DNA of 64,000 nucleotides from Mesotoga infera (GCF_900157305.1 NZ_LS974202.1:2728001-2792000), one strand, 5' to 3'; counted from the first letter of the stretch, positions 42,409 through 50,629 are shown. The notes: a model not told the origin generated them from the sequence alone. Numbers and translations are program-made.

Positions 42409-43390
42409 CACCGTATCCAATATACAAATCAGCAACAATTGAGGTAATCCAGAATAGGATAGTTGAGCACGAACTTGGAGAAGGCAAGAGTAGCAACCGT
42501 TAGAAATAGTGCCGTTACTCTGGACAAGAGATCATCTCTGCCACCTTTTCTGGGAATCTCCACTCTGAACACCTCTTTCATTTTCTGGAACAGCCTCTCT
42601 ATCTTCCATCGCTTTGAATATGTCTGTGAGTGCTTCTCCTTGAAGCTCGAGTCCTTCTTTCTCGATTTCGGTCTCACTATGGCACGTAGATCGCCTTCTT
42701 TGGTGAATTGGGACAAGAAGCTCTCTTTGAAGTAACCCCTATCGGCTATAATCAGACCGTTGAGATTGTCGAGCATCTCCTTTCCAACTCTAGCATCGTC
42801 TTCATTGGCCTGGGTCAGCTTGAATTTGACGGGTATCCCTTCTTGAGTGATTATGAAATGTCCCTTCTTTCCCCAAAAGAACCCGTTCTTGTTCTTGCCG
42901 AACTTCAGATTCTTACACTTTTTTATCCCCTGACTTGTGATGTCCTTTATCGGTGTCGAGTCGATTATGTATGTTCCGCCTTTTATGCTTTCTATGATCC
43001 TCCTGCTTATCGCTTCAATATCCAGCCTTCTCAGTCTATATGATAATGTCTGCCTTGATGGAAGCTCACCTATCACTTTCAACAGCCTCTTCTTTCCTTC
43101 GATCATTTTGTACATCTCAACGATTGAGCTACAACGGAAAAGTATAAAAATCACATACAACAACACTATCGTTCTGTCCGAGTACTCTCTGGGTCTTCCT
43201 TTCACCTGCCTGTGTGCAGGTATTATCTCTCTCACCGCTTCCTTCACTTTTCTTATGTCCTTTGGTGTTATCATTTCTTCGGGACTCTCTCCTTTCGTTT
43301 TGTTTTTCATACACAAAAAACATTCTATATGGAGTTGAGTCCCTTTTCTTTTGTCTTATTCCTTTCTTCGCCTATTTATTGGATACGGTC
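42409..43390 (-). mobile_element. Insertion sequence IS-B, 982 bp, IS4/IS5/IS982-like
   Basis: Complete element with terminal inverted repeats CACCGTATCCAATA (left) and GACCGTATCCAATA (right, read inward), differing only at the first base, and 9-base target duplications. It carries one transposase gene on the minus strand, the same direction as the interrupted gene. Length and transposase size are compatible with the IS982 group, but the family is not certain. Confidence 0.9.
42429..43310 (-). CDS. Transposase of IS-B
   Basis: About 293 residues, DDE fold of the Transposase_11 kind. Likely catalytic acids lie in YIIDSTPIKD, IIADRGYFKE and the RWKIERLFQKMK helix. The conserved GFFWGKKGHFIITQEGIP resembles the IS982/IS5 segment following the first Asp. 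The frame is intact. ATG 43310 is used; a TTG two codons earlier is in frame and no strong ribosome site is seen. Confidence 0.85.
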   Translation of the reverse strand: MKNKTKGESPEEMITPKDIRKVKEAVREIIPAHRQVKGRPREYSDRTIVLLYVIFILFRCSSIVEMYKMIEGKKRLLKVIGELPSRQTLSYRLRRLDIEAISRRIIESIKGGTYIIDSTPIKDITSQGIKKCKNLKFGKNKNGFFWGKKGHFIITQEGIPVKFKLTQANEDDARVGKEMLDNLNGLIIADRGYFKESFLSQFTKEGDLRAIVRPKSRKKDSSFKEKHSQTYSKRWKIERLFQKMKEVFRVEIPRKGGRDDLLSRVTALFLTVATLAFSKFVLNYPILDYLNCC

Positions 43391-43971
43391 GAAAAAGAAG
43401 TGTATACCAGGACCGTAATGACTTTCGTCGCGTTTGTTAAAACCAGATCGAAACCGAACACAAACGTAATCGCGATCATCAATAAGAAACCTACTCCGGC
43501 CTGAATGAATCCTCCGTAGAAACCAACTGCGAGAAAAATTACCGCAGTCGATAGCAGAGATGCTTTACCTACTTCAACTTTCGGAGGTCTGAAGACTGTG
43601 ATAAATGCCGCCAATAGCAGCAAAATTGCGATTACTCTATTCAAACTCTCAATCTGTATGGATAGAACGAAAAAAGATCCTAATATTGAGCCAGAACTGG
43701 CAAACATTACAGCCGGTATTACTTTCCTCTCAGGTCTTATACCCTTCGAAGAGAAGCCAACTGCTCCGGCAATACTCTCTGTAAGAATCGCTATACGGTT
43801 AGTTGCATTGGCCACCGATGAAGGCAAACCGATCCACATCAAAACCGGAAGAGTTAAAATAGACCCGCCTCCACCGACCACATTTATAAAACCGGCCAGC
43901 GCACCAGTTAAATATACTATCAGGAACTGAGAGCATGATAGAATCTCCGGATGCCAACAAGCCTGAAACAC
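43372..43971 (-). pseudogene. TauE/SafE-family membrane permease, 5' part, interrupted by IS-B
   Basis: Encodes the first ~193 native residues of a sulfite/anion exporter-family protein. Seen: GALAGFINVVGGGGSILTLP, the hallmark N-terminal loop, then ANATNRIA and a second-half repeat GFYGGFIQAGVGFLLM. The frame enters IS-B after VYTSFS and stops at TAA/TAG bases inside the element. It starts at GTG 43971, 13 bases after ohrR, so it belonged to the gpx-ohrR operon. Loss of the last two helices probably inactivates it. Confidence 0.88.
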
Positions 43972-43984
43972 TCTCTTTGAACCT

Positions 43985-44440
43985 TTAAAGATTCATCTTT
44001 GCAATCAATCTCTTCAAAGCGACCATAAGGGTTTCGTACTCTTTCTGATCGATATCCAGATCTTTTGCAAGTTGAAATGGAATGCTCAGGGCATCTTCCT
44101 TCATTTTTCTTCCTTTATCCGTTAGACCTATTAGAACGGTTCTTTCATCCTTTATAGATCTCTCTCTTGAGACGATGCCCTGCCTTTCCATTCTCTTCAA
44201 CAGAGGAGTTAACGTCCCCGAATCTAGAAAGAGTTTTTCTCCCAGATCCCGCACATTCATCTGGCCATGTTCCCAGAGGACCAATAATACCAGGTACTGT
44301 GGATATGTTATGTTGAGTTTTTCAAGAATGGGACGGTACATCCTTATGATACCTCTGGCACCTGAATAAAGAGCAAAACAGAGTTGTCTGTCAAGTTTTA
44401 GCAAATCCTCTCTGCCGGAAAAATCCTTCTCTTCAATCAT
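43985..44440 (-). CDS. ohrR: MarR-family peroxide-sensing repressor, OhrR-like
   Basis: 151-residue winged-helix regulator. The N-terminal LDRQLCFALYSGARG is the OhrR signature, with reactive Cys21 in QLCFALY, and the dimer helix LNITYPQYLVLLVLWE follows. The DNA-recognition region is LDSGTLTPLLKRMERQGIV with wing residues KDERTVLIGLT. Only Cys21 appears in the protein, so it would be of the one-Cys sensor type. It overlaps gpx (ATGA), so it should control its own operon. An Ohr peroxidase gene is not seen; gpx takes its place. Confidence 0.88.
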   Translation of the reverse strand: MIEEKDFSGREDLLKLDRQLCFALYSGARGIIRMYRPILEKLNITYPQYLVLLVLWEHGQMNVRDLGEKLFLDSGTLTPLLKRMERQGIVSRERSIKDERTVLIGLTDKGRKMKEDALSIPFQLAKDLDIDQKEYETLMVALKRLIAKMNL

Positions 44441-44913
44441 AACGCTTCCTCAATGTAAGGTCTTATCTTCTCAGGGTCGTCCTTTGGAGCGAAACGTGCG
44501 ATTACCTCTCCCTGTCTGTTAATAAGGAACTTCGTAAAATTCCAGCTAATCTTTCCTGCGAACTCCTCTTTGCCTCCTCCAGCTGTGAGATACTTGTAAA
44601 GAGGATGTATTTCTTTACCTTTAACATGGATCTTCTCGAACATAGGGAAGGTTATATTGTACGTAACACTGCAAAACTCTTTTATTTCCTCATTGGTGCC
44701 CGGTTCCTGCCTTAAAAAATCGTTGGCCGGAAATCCTAGAATGACAAATCCCTTTTCCTTGTAGTCATCGTAGAGCTTCTGAAGGCCTTTGTACTGTGGA
44801 GTGAAACCGCACTTACTGGCCGTATTGACTATGAGGATAACTTTGTCCCTGTATTCTGAGAGAGGCCTATTCCATCCCTCGATGGAGATCATGTTAAAAT
44901 CGTATATGCTCAT
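44437..44913 (-). CDS. Glutathione peroxidase-family thiol peroxidase
   Basis: 158 residues, Cys-type member reducing hydroperoxides, probably using thioredoxin. Peroxidatic Cys35 is in NTASKCGFTPQYKGL. The second motif reads GFPANDFLRQEPGTN, with Ala where many homologues have Cys. A further Cys in KEFCSVTYNITFPMF could resolve the disulfide. The catalytic Trp-Asn region is WNFTKFLINRQG. First gene of the gpx-ohrR-(TauE) operon, with its own promoter and a candidate operator. Confidence 0.93.
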   Translation of the reverse strand: MSIYDFNMISIEGWNRPLSEYRDKVILIVNTASKCGFTPQYKGLQKLYDDYKEKGFVILGFPANDFLRQEPGTNEEIKEFCSVTYNITFPMFEKIHVKGKEIHPLYKYLTAGGGKEEFAGKISWNFTKFLINRQGEVIARFAPKDDPEKIRPYIEEAL

Positions 44914-44947
44914 TTTTGCACCTCCATATAGTTGTGTACAATACTTT

Positions 44948-44986
44948 TGCTATCAATAATATAGCATGTGTTTTTATAAATTGCAA
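44948..44986 (-). promoter_or_regulatory. Promoter of gpx-ohrR with overlapping inverted repeat (candidate OhrR operator)
   Basis: On the minus strand: -35 TTGCAA (44986-44981), 17-base spacer, -10 TATATT (44963-44958). A perfect inverted repeat TGCTAT-N7-ATAGCA (44948-44966) covers the -10 box. A second palindrome TTGTGTACAA lies between it and the gene. Both are placed where an autorepressor would act; which one OhrR uses is unknown. Confidence 0.65.
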
Positions 44987-45000
44987 ATACCTGACTCTCA

Positions 45001-45375
45001 ACTAAACGATTCGAATCAAGAGCCGTCCGAAATCATCTAGAAGATAGTCATACCAGATTAGGCGACGATAGTTGAAAACATAACCGAGAACACAGAAGTC
45101 TAAAAGCATTTTAGATATCTTTTGAGAGAAGCTTTACGAGCTACATCCGTTAATTATTTGCTTCTTGATCTTGAGCCTTATCTTTCTCTCGAGCTTGAAA
45201 TGCGTGAATCATGACACTAAAAAATTATTCTCGATTTTCGCTCAGCATTCGGCGGTAACAGTAAATTATGGTATGCCTAATCAATTAAAACCATTCTTCT
45301 CATCAAATCATTGCTGAAGGCTATGTTCTTTTATCTAGACATCATTCATCGGTATTTATTCTACGAGTAGAGATT
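45001..45375. other. Intergenic stretch without recognisable gene
   Basis: About 375 bases of AT-rich sequence between the gpx promoter and the deacetylase promoter. No frame with a ribosome site, no tRNA and no IS end is visible. A small perfect hairpin TCTAAAA-GCA-TTTTAGA lies near 45100-45117. It may be decayed sequence. Confidence 0.4.
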
Positions 45376-45379
45376 AAGG

Positions 45380-45412
45380 TATAATACTAGTATGTTAGTC
45401 ATGTTTACTAAC
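45380..45412 (+). promoter_or_regulatory. Promoter -10 and candidate ROK operator upstream of the deacetylase
   Basis: TATAAT at 45380-45385 is followed 8 bases later by a perfect inverted repeat GTTAGT-N7-ACTAAC (45394-45412). A related repeat follows the -10 box of the ROK gene (48135-48157). The position just past the -10 would block transcription when bound. The -35 region is weak. Confidence 0.6.
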
Positions 45413-45489
45413 GTGTTATTCTTTTCCCATTCTGTTTTCTGTTGTTTTGAAAAGCTTTCGTCGCCAGAAAAAACAAGGGAGGTATGGAA

Positions 45490-47973
45490 ATGAAGAGAGG
45501 TCTGGTTCTAATTGTGCTTTTGTGCTTGATTGTTTTCACTGGTTTCGCCAAGACATACGTCTACGAAGCGATACCGGAAACCGGTCTCGCAAAAACGATA
45601 CTTGCACTTGAAAAGCTACCGGTATTTGGAACCGTATTTATGATCGGTGCCCACCCAGATGACGAAGACAACGGGTTAATTGCTTATCTGGCAAAGGGTC
45701 TCCATCTGGAAACATACTATCTGGTTTCCAACTGGGGGCAGGGCGGCCAGAACGAGATTGGACCGGAGCTTTATGAGGCTCTGGGCGTTTTAAGATCACA
45801 GGAACTGGCATCAGCCAGGGCAATCGATGGGGGAAAGCAACTCTGTTTCAATGCTTACGATTTCGGTTACTCCAAGACGGCCGAGGAGACCTTCAACAAT
45901 CCAAGCTGGGACAAAGAGACGATTATCGGAAACCTGGTCGAACTCATAAGGATCTACAAACCAGATATAGTTCTCTCAAGACATGCTCCAACAGGCGGCC
46001 ACGGCCATCACCAGGCTTGTGGTGTGTTGGTTCCGGAAGCGGTAGCGGCTGCCGCGGATCCCAACATGTACCCCGAACAGCTCGAAGCCGGACTCCAGGT
46101 CTGGCAGGTAAAGAAACTTTATCAGGCCGGTTCCGGCGGCGTTAGAGTCAATACCGGCGAATATGACTATGTGTTAGGCTACTCCTACAACCAGATAGGT
46201 CGCATTGCGCGCGGTAGCCATCAGTGTCAGGGAATGGCCGGAAGCCTTGGAACACCGGGAGATGCATATTCAAGTTATGTGCTTCTGAGTAGTGTTGTTG
46301 GAACAGAAGAGACAGGTATGTTTGATAACCTGGATTTCTCCCTAAAGGCCATTTCCAACGGCATAGAAGGGGACCCTGAAGTTATTTCGAAGATAGACGG
46401 CATGCTCCTCCAATTGAATGGCATCACGAGTTCGATTCTCGCCGGATTCAACGCGATGGATCCTACGGGCATCGGTGATGAAGTCCTCGAAGGACTGTCG
46501 CTGGTGAGAGAGATAATAGCGTTCGCAGCTGAATCCAATCTCTCGGATAACAACAAAGAACTCCTAATTGAAAGACTGACATTGAAAGAAGCCGACTTCC
46601 TCGCAGCGGCTCGCGAAGTCTTCTCGACAAAACTGTTGGTAAGTGGAAACGACTCCACCATAGTACCAGGCCAGAGTTTTGAAGTGACAGCGACTTTCTG
46701 GAACCTTGGCAAAGAAGTCATAGACAAAGCCGAGCTGTCTCTGGTTCTTCCCGAAGGCTGGACCGTCGATAAGGAAAATGTGGCTTTCGAAGCCATCAAG
46801 TTCAACACCAACGTACAGGCCAAGTTCACCGTCACAGTTGGTGCAGATGCTGTCTACACAGACGCTTTTGACAAAAACCCGATCAGCGCTGTGGCGGTAT
46901 GGGAAGTTATGGATACATCAGTCTGGACGGAATCGATTGCCGATGTCAGGGTTGTTCCAAAGATTTCCGTCTCTCTCGATCCTGAAAGATTAATGGCTCC
47001 CGCATCTTCTTCGGACATAACCAGAACCATTACTGTGAAAGTTCAGAATAACTCTAAAGGTGCAGTAACGGGAAACGTTTCTCTGGAAATCCCCGCAGGT
47101 TGGGAGCTTGTAACTAAGGACACCTCTTTCTCTTTGGGCAAAGAAAACGAGTCAAAGTCGATTCAGGTAGAATTCAAGATTCCTGCCAACGCCCCTCTTG
47201 GAGAATCGGAAATCGTCGCAGAAGCGATAGTTGATGGAGAGATTTTCAACAAGGGCTTCCAGGTCATTGCATATCCTCACATAGAAACGAAGAACTACTA
47301 CAAGTCATCCGTCGCAAGAGTAGCGGTTATCGATGTTAAAGTAGCCCCGGGTCTTAAGGTTGGCTATGTTGATGGCGGACTGGATATCAATACTGTGTAT
47401 CTGAGACAAATGGGAGTGGATGTCACCGAATTGAGCCCCGCCGACCTTGCTTCTGGAGATCTCAGCAAATACGACACTATCGTTATAGGTATAAGGGCAG
47501 CTACAACAAGACCCGATATTGAGGCAAATTCCGCACGACTGAACGAGTATGTGTTCAATGGCGGTAATCTCCTGGTTCAGTATCACAAAACCGGTGAATA
47601 TCAGAGCAGTTGGGCTCCCTTCGATTTCACCATTAGCAGAAACAGAGTCACCGTCGAGGAAGCCGAAATGAAGATACTCGTCCCCGATCATCCGATTTTC
47701 AACTGGCCTAATGCGATCGGAGATTCAGACTGGGAAGGCTGGAAACAGGAAAGAGGTCTCTACTTCCCGAATAAATGGGCACCGGAATTCACGCCTTTGA
47801 TCGATACCGATGATCCTGGAGAGGATATCGAGCCCGGCTCATTGTTGATTGCAAACTACGGAAAGGGAACCTACATCTACACAGCACTCGTCTGGTACAG
47901 ACAGCTAGATTACCTCGTACCGGGTGGCTACAGAGTCTTTGCAAATATGCTTAGTTTGCCAAAGGTAAAGTGA
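45490..47973 (+). CDS. Exported PIG-L/LmbE-family deacetylase with NEW3-like and C-terminal amidotransferase-like domains
   Basis: About 827 residues. A signal peptide (KRGLVLIVLLCLIVFTGFA) is followed by a PIG-L/LmbE deacetylase domain: zinc motif GAHPDDED near residue 50 and HGHHQACG further on. The middle (~residues 385-600) holds two beta-sandwich domains typical of NEW3 (FEVTATFWNLG..., ITVKVQNNSKGAV...). The C-terminus (~610-820) looks like a ThuA/GATase-type Rossmann domain (YDTIVIGIRA, GNLLVQYHKTGEY, DHPIFNWPN). PIG-L enzymes remove N-acetyl groups, often from GlcNAc conjugates. The ATG at 45490 is preferred over the one at 45484, which abuts the AGGGAGGT site. Single-gene unit next to, and probably co-regulated with, the ROK operon. 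Confidence 0.82.
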   Translation: MKRGLVLIVLLCLIVFTGFAKTYVYEAIPETGLAKTILALEKLPVFGTVFMIGAHPDDEDNGLIAYLAKGLHLETYYLVSNWGQGGQNEIGPELYEALGVLRSQELASARAIDGGKQLCFNAYDFGYSKTAEETFNNPSWDKETIIGNLVELIRIYKPDIVLSRHAPTGGHGHHQACGVLVPEAVAAAADPNMYPEQLEAGLQVWQVKKLYQAGSGGVRVNTGEYDYVLGYSYNQIGRIARGSHQCQGMAGSLGTPGDAYSSYVLLSSVVGTEETGMFDNLDFSLKAISNGIEGDPEVISKIDGMLLQLNGITSSILAGFNAMDPTGIGDEVLEGLSLVREIIAFAAESNLSDNNKELLIERLTLKEADFLAAAREVFSTKLLVSGNDSTIVPGQSFEVTATFWNLGKEVIDKAELSLVLPEGWTVDKENVAFEAIKFNTNVQAKFTVTVGADAVYTDAFDKNPISAVAVWEVMDTSVWTESIADVRVVPKISVSLDPERLMAPASSSDITRTITVKVQNNSKGAVTGNVSLEIPAGWELVTKDTSFSLGKENESKSIQVEFKIPANAPLGESEIVAEAIVDGEIFNKGFQVIAYPHIETKNYYKSSVARVAVIDVKVAPGLKVGYVDGGLDINTVYLRQMGVDVTELSPADLASGDLSKYDTIVIGIRAATTRPDIEANSARLNEYVFNGGNLLVQYHKTGEYQSSWAPFDFTISRNRVTVEEAEMKILVPDHPIFNWPNAIGDSDWEGWKQERGLYFPNKWAPEFTPLIDTDDPGEDIEPGSLLIANYGKGTYIYTALVWYRQLDYLVPGGYRVFANMLSLPKVK

Positions 47974-47987
47974 GATAGCCATAGAAA

Positions 47988-48018
47988 AGCCGGGGACCTT
48001 TGGGGTCCCCGGTTCTTT
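47988..48018 (+). terminator. Terminator after deacetylase gene
   Basis: CCGGGGACC (47990-47998) pairs with GGTCCCCGG (48004-48012) around a 5-base loop, followed by TTCTTT. It separates the deacetylase from the ROK operon. Confidence 0.85.
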
Positions 48019-48128
48019 AAGAGCAATATACTTAAAGAAACAGCGATAATCAATCTTATTTGCCTTTTATACTCCTTATCTGTCTAAATTTACCATTAGT
48101 CTCGTTCCTTGAGAAGACTTTCATAATG

Positions 48129-48157
48129 TATAATGTTAGTAAGTTAGGCTACTTAAC
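48129..48157 (+). promoter_or_regulatory. Promoter -10 and candidate operator of the ROK operon
   Basis: TATAAT (48129-48134) runs straight into an imperfect inverted repeat GTTAGTAA-GTTAGGC-TACTTAAC (48135-48157). It shares GTTAGT and the -10-proximal position with the site at 45394. Candidate autoregulatory ROK operator. Confidence 0.58.
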
Positions 48158-48175
48158 AAAATAAAGGTGATTCCA

Positions 48176-49312
48176 GTGAGTCGATGCTTACGTGAAACTG
48201 AAGAAAAAGTAATGAGAATTGTAAGATGTGAAGGATTGATCTCCAGGGCGGATATATCCAGAAAGAGCGGTCTTAGCAAGCCTGTGGTATCGGTCGTTGT
48301 GAACAACTTCATCTCTCAAGGTTCAATAGTTGAAGCAAAAGAAGGCGAGAGTTCACGTAAGGGTGGAAAAAAACCTATCCTTCTGTCTTTCGTTCCAGAC
48401 TATAAGTACATAGTCGGTGTCGACGTTGGTGGTAACAAGCTGATCTCTATACTGTCAGACCTTGATGGCAAAATAGTCGAAAAAGCAAAGTTCTCCACAA
48501 AATCTATTTGCGATGAAAAGGCGTTCTTCGAACTTGTAGAGAAATCAGTGCTAGCTGTGATGAAAGTTCCGGTTTCGAAAGTTATGGGAATCGGAATCGG
48601 TGTTCCCGGAACTGTGTCCCCCGAGAGTGGAATGATCTTTTACATGCCTGCGTTCGGTCTTAGAAAAGTGAATTTGAAGAGGCATGTCGAAGAGAGATTC
48701 AAAGTTCCGACCTTCATTTCGAACGATGTTACACTCAATGCCCTCGGAGAAATGTGGGCCGGAGCAGCGAAAGGCTGCAGAAACGTTTTTTTGATGGCTC
48801 TCGGTACGGGAACTGGCGCCGGATTGATCATAAACAACGAGCTTTATGAAGGTACGAGCGGAATGGCCGGCGAAATAGGTTACATGATAACTGACTGGAG
48901 CAGGGAAAAGAATTTAAGTTTTGTCTTTGGGAGCCTTGAAAGCTGGTTTTCCGGATACGCCTTTGAAAAACTCCTTTCCGAATTCGAAAACGAACCAACA
49001 GTTGCACAGATGTTTGACCACTCCGATGTGAATCCCCGATTCAAGGAGATAGTCACGGTCGCCTGCGAACACCTTAGTGTGGTCGTTGCGAATGTCATCA
49101 CACTACTGGATCCAGATGTAGTCGTCATAACTGGTGGAATCGGGTACAACCAATACGACAGGATACTCAGTCTAATAATGCCGGTACTAAAGAGGACAGT
49201 TCCGGGTGAAATACTCGAACGCGTGACATTCAAGCGCGGAGAACTCGGCGAAATGGGCGTTTCGCTGGGAGCTGTCTGCAACGTTCAAAGAAAGGTTTTC
49301 ATGAAAGTATGA
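48176..49312 (+). CDS. ROK-family transcriptional regulator (zinc-motif-less)
   Basis: About 378 residues. N-terminal winged helix with SRADISRKSGLSKPVVSVVV, then a ROK sugar-kinase fold: VGVDVGGNKLISILSDLDG, GIGIGVPGTVSPESG, ALGTGTGAGLIINNELYEG, GMAGEIGYM, and VVITGGIGYN. The usual zinc site of ROK proteins (GH, then CxCGxxGCxE) is missing: GHM reads GYM and the cysteine block reads FVFGSLESWFSG. It is thus a diverged XylR/NagC-like repressor whose ligand may not be a plain sugar. GTG 48176 follows AAAGGTG. First gene of the nine-gene catabolic run and likely its repressor. Confidence 0.88.
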   Translation: MSRCLRETEEKVMRIVRCEGLISRADISRKSGLSKPVVSVVVNNFISQGSIVEAKEGESSRKGGKKPILLSFVPDYKYIVGVDVGGNKLISILSDLDGKIVEKAKFSTKSICDEKAFFELVEKSVLAVMKVPVSKVMGIGIGVPGTVSPESGMIFYMPAFGLRKVNLKRHVEERFKVPTFISNDVTLNALGEMWAGAAKGCRNVFLMALGTGTGAGLIINNELYEGTSGMAGEIGYMITDWSREKNLSFVFGSLESWFSGYAFEKLLSEFENEPTVAQMFDHSDVNPRFKEIVTVACEHLSVVVANVITLLDPDVVVITGGIGYNQYDRILSLIMPVLKRTVPGEILERVTFKRGELGEMGVSLGAVCNVQRKVFMKV

Positions 49313-49340
49313 GCAACTTCACTATTTTGGAGGTGGGTAA

Positions 49341-50585
49341 ATGAAAAGAGCACTTTTATTGTTTCTGGTTGTTTCGATTGTTTTTGCAGGTTTCGCCGGT
49401 GCAGTAAAGATAACTTATTGGCAGTACTACTACGAAACTAAAGTGAAACTGGTGGATCAGTTGATCGAAGAGTTCGAAAAGCTGAATCCAGGGATCGAAG
49501 TAGAACAGGTTACTTTCCCCTATGAGAACTTCAACGAAAAGGTGGCCGTGTCGGTACCTGCCGGAATCGGGCCAGATGTTCTCACCCTTTTCTACGGATG
49601 GATTCCACTTTACGTTACTTCGGGATATCTGGTACCACTTCCCGCGAATGAATTTTCACCGGAATACTTGAACAGTGAATTCTTCCCGTTCGTGTCAAAA
49701 GGAATAGAATTTAATGGCGTACCGTACGCTCTTCCAACAGCAGTAAGGACTCTGGCACTCTTCTGGAACAAGGATCTCTTTGCAGAAGCCGGTCTCGACC
49801 CGGAAACTCCACCCACTACTTTCGCAGAGATGGTAGATTACGCGAAAAAGCTGACCAAATACGACGAAAAGGGTAATATAATTCAGGAAGGTCTGACGAT
49901 GCAGCCATCCGGTCAGGGTCACCAATGGATAAGAGAGGTTCTTGTCAGACAGGTAGGTGGAACTCCCTACAGCGCCGACAATAGGACAGTTCTTTACTAC
50001 CAGACTGCACCGGAAGCCCTGAAGGTATACACCGACCTGATCACCAAAGACAAGGTTGGTTACCCGGGTTTCTTGAACGATGACGTTACGGCCTTCAGAT
50101 CTTTGAAAGCCGCGATGACTATCGACGGTTCTTTCAGACTCGGGACCTTCAGACCTCTAACCAATCTCAACTGGGGAGTCACGGAACTTCCATCGATGAA
50201 CGGTGTGAAGTCTAACTTCGCCTCTTTCTGGGCACACGCGATAACGACCAACGCGACTGGTGAAAAGCTGGACGCTTCGATCAAGTTCCTCAAATTCATA
50301 ACCTCCGAGTATGCTCAAGAACTGTGGCTCAAGCAGGTTGGTGAACTTCCGGCCAATCCGAAAGTTGCGGCTGCCTACTACGATCATCCTGAATACGGAC
50401 CGTTCCTAAAGGGGCTTGAATATGCCCACGCGACATTCTTTGTTGACGAGAGTGGACAGCGCCAGGTAATGATGGATGCCGTCGATAAGGTCTGGATACA
50501 GGGAATGGATCCTATAAAGGCTTTCAAGGAAGCGGCCGAAGAAGATCAGGCAATAATCGACGATTTCTGGTCGAGAGTAGAGTAA
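49341..50585 (+). CDS. Sugar-type ABC transporter substrate-binding protein (family 1)
   Basis: 414 residues. Signal peptide MKRALLLFLVVSIVFAGFAG without a lipobox, then a family 1 (MalE/UgpB-like) binding protein: KITYWQYYYE, LIEEFEKLNPGIEVEQVTF, GPDVLTLFYGW, ALPTAVRTLALFWNKDLF, AAMTIDGSFRLG. Ligand is not predictable from motifs. ATG 49341 has TTGGAGGTGGG upstream. It is followed by a hairpin at 50599 that may keep its transcript more abundant than the permeases. Confidence 0.92.
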   Translation: MKRALLLFLVVSIVFAGFAGAVKITYWQYYYETKVKLVDQLIEEFEKLNPGIEVEQVTFPYENFNEKVAVSVPAGIGPDVLTLFYGWIPLYVTSGYLVPLPANEFSPEYLNSEFFPFVSKGIEFNGVPYALPTAVRTLALFWNKDLFAEAGLDPETPPTTFAEMVDYAKKLTKYDEKGNIIQEGLTMQPSGQGHQWIREVLVRQVGGTPYSADNRTVLYYQTAPEALKVYTDLITKDKVGYPGFLNDDVTAFRSLKAAMTIDGSFRLGTFRPLTNLNWGVTELPSMNGVKSNFASFWAHAITTNATGEKLDASIKFLKFITSEYAQELWLKQVGELPANPKVAAAYYDHPEYGPFLKGLEYAHATFFVDESGQRQVMMDAVDKVWIQGMDPIKAFKEAAEEDQAIIDDFWSRVE

Positions 50586-50598
50586 TTTGAAGAGCTGG

Positions 50599-50629
50599 TG
50601 GCCGTGGCGACGCCACGGCCATTCTTTTT
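50599..50629 (+). terminator. Intra-operon hairpin after the binding-protein gene
   Basis: TGGCCGTGGC-GAC-GCCACGGCCA (50599-50621), a perfect 10-bp stem, followed by TTCTTTTT, 13 bases after the stop codon. It has the form of a terminator but sits inside the operon; partial termination or 3'-end protection would raise the binding protein over the permeases. Confidence 0.8.

Larger units (their letters stand above)
42400..43399. repeat. 9-bp target-site duplication flanking IS-B
   Basis: GAAAAAGAA occurs at 42400-42408 and 43391-43399 directly outside IS-B. Restoring a single copy gives an intact permease frame. Confidence 0.85.

Noticed and set aside
31530-44913. The whole IS-bearing stretch as one genomic island
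   Set aside because: The interrupted and surrounding genes look like ordinary thermotogal genes with similar codon use, and no integrase or flanking attachment repeats are visible; only the two ISs are clearly mobile.
45005-45030. tRNA T-arm-like GATTCGAATC on the minus strand
   Set aside because: No acceptor, D or anticodon stems can be built around it; the palindrome alone is chance.
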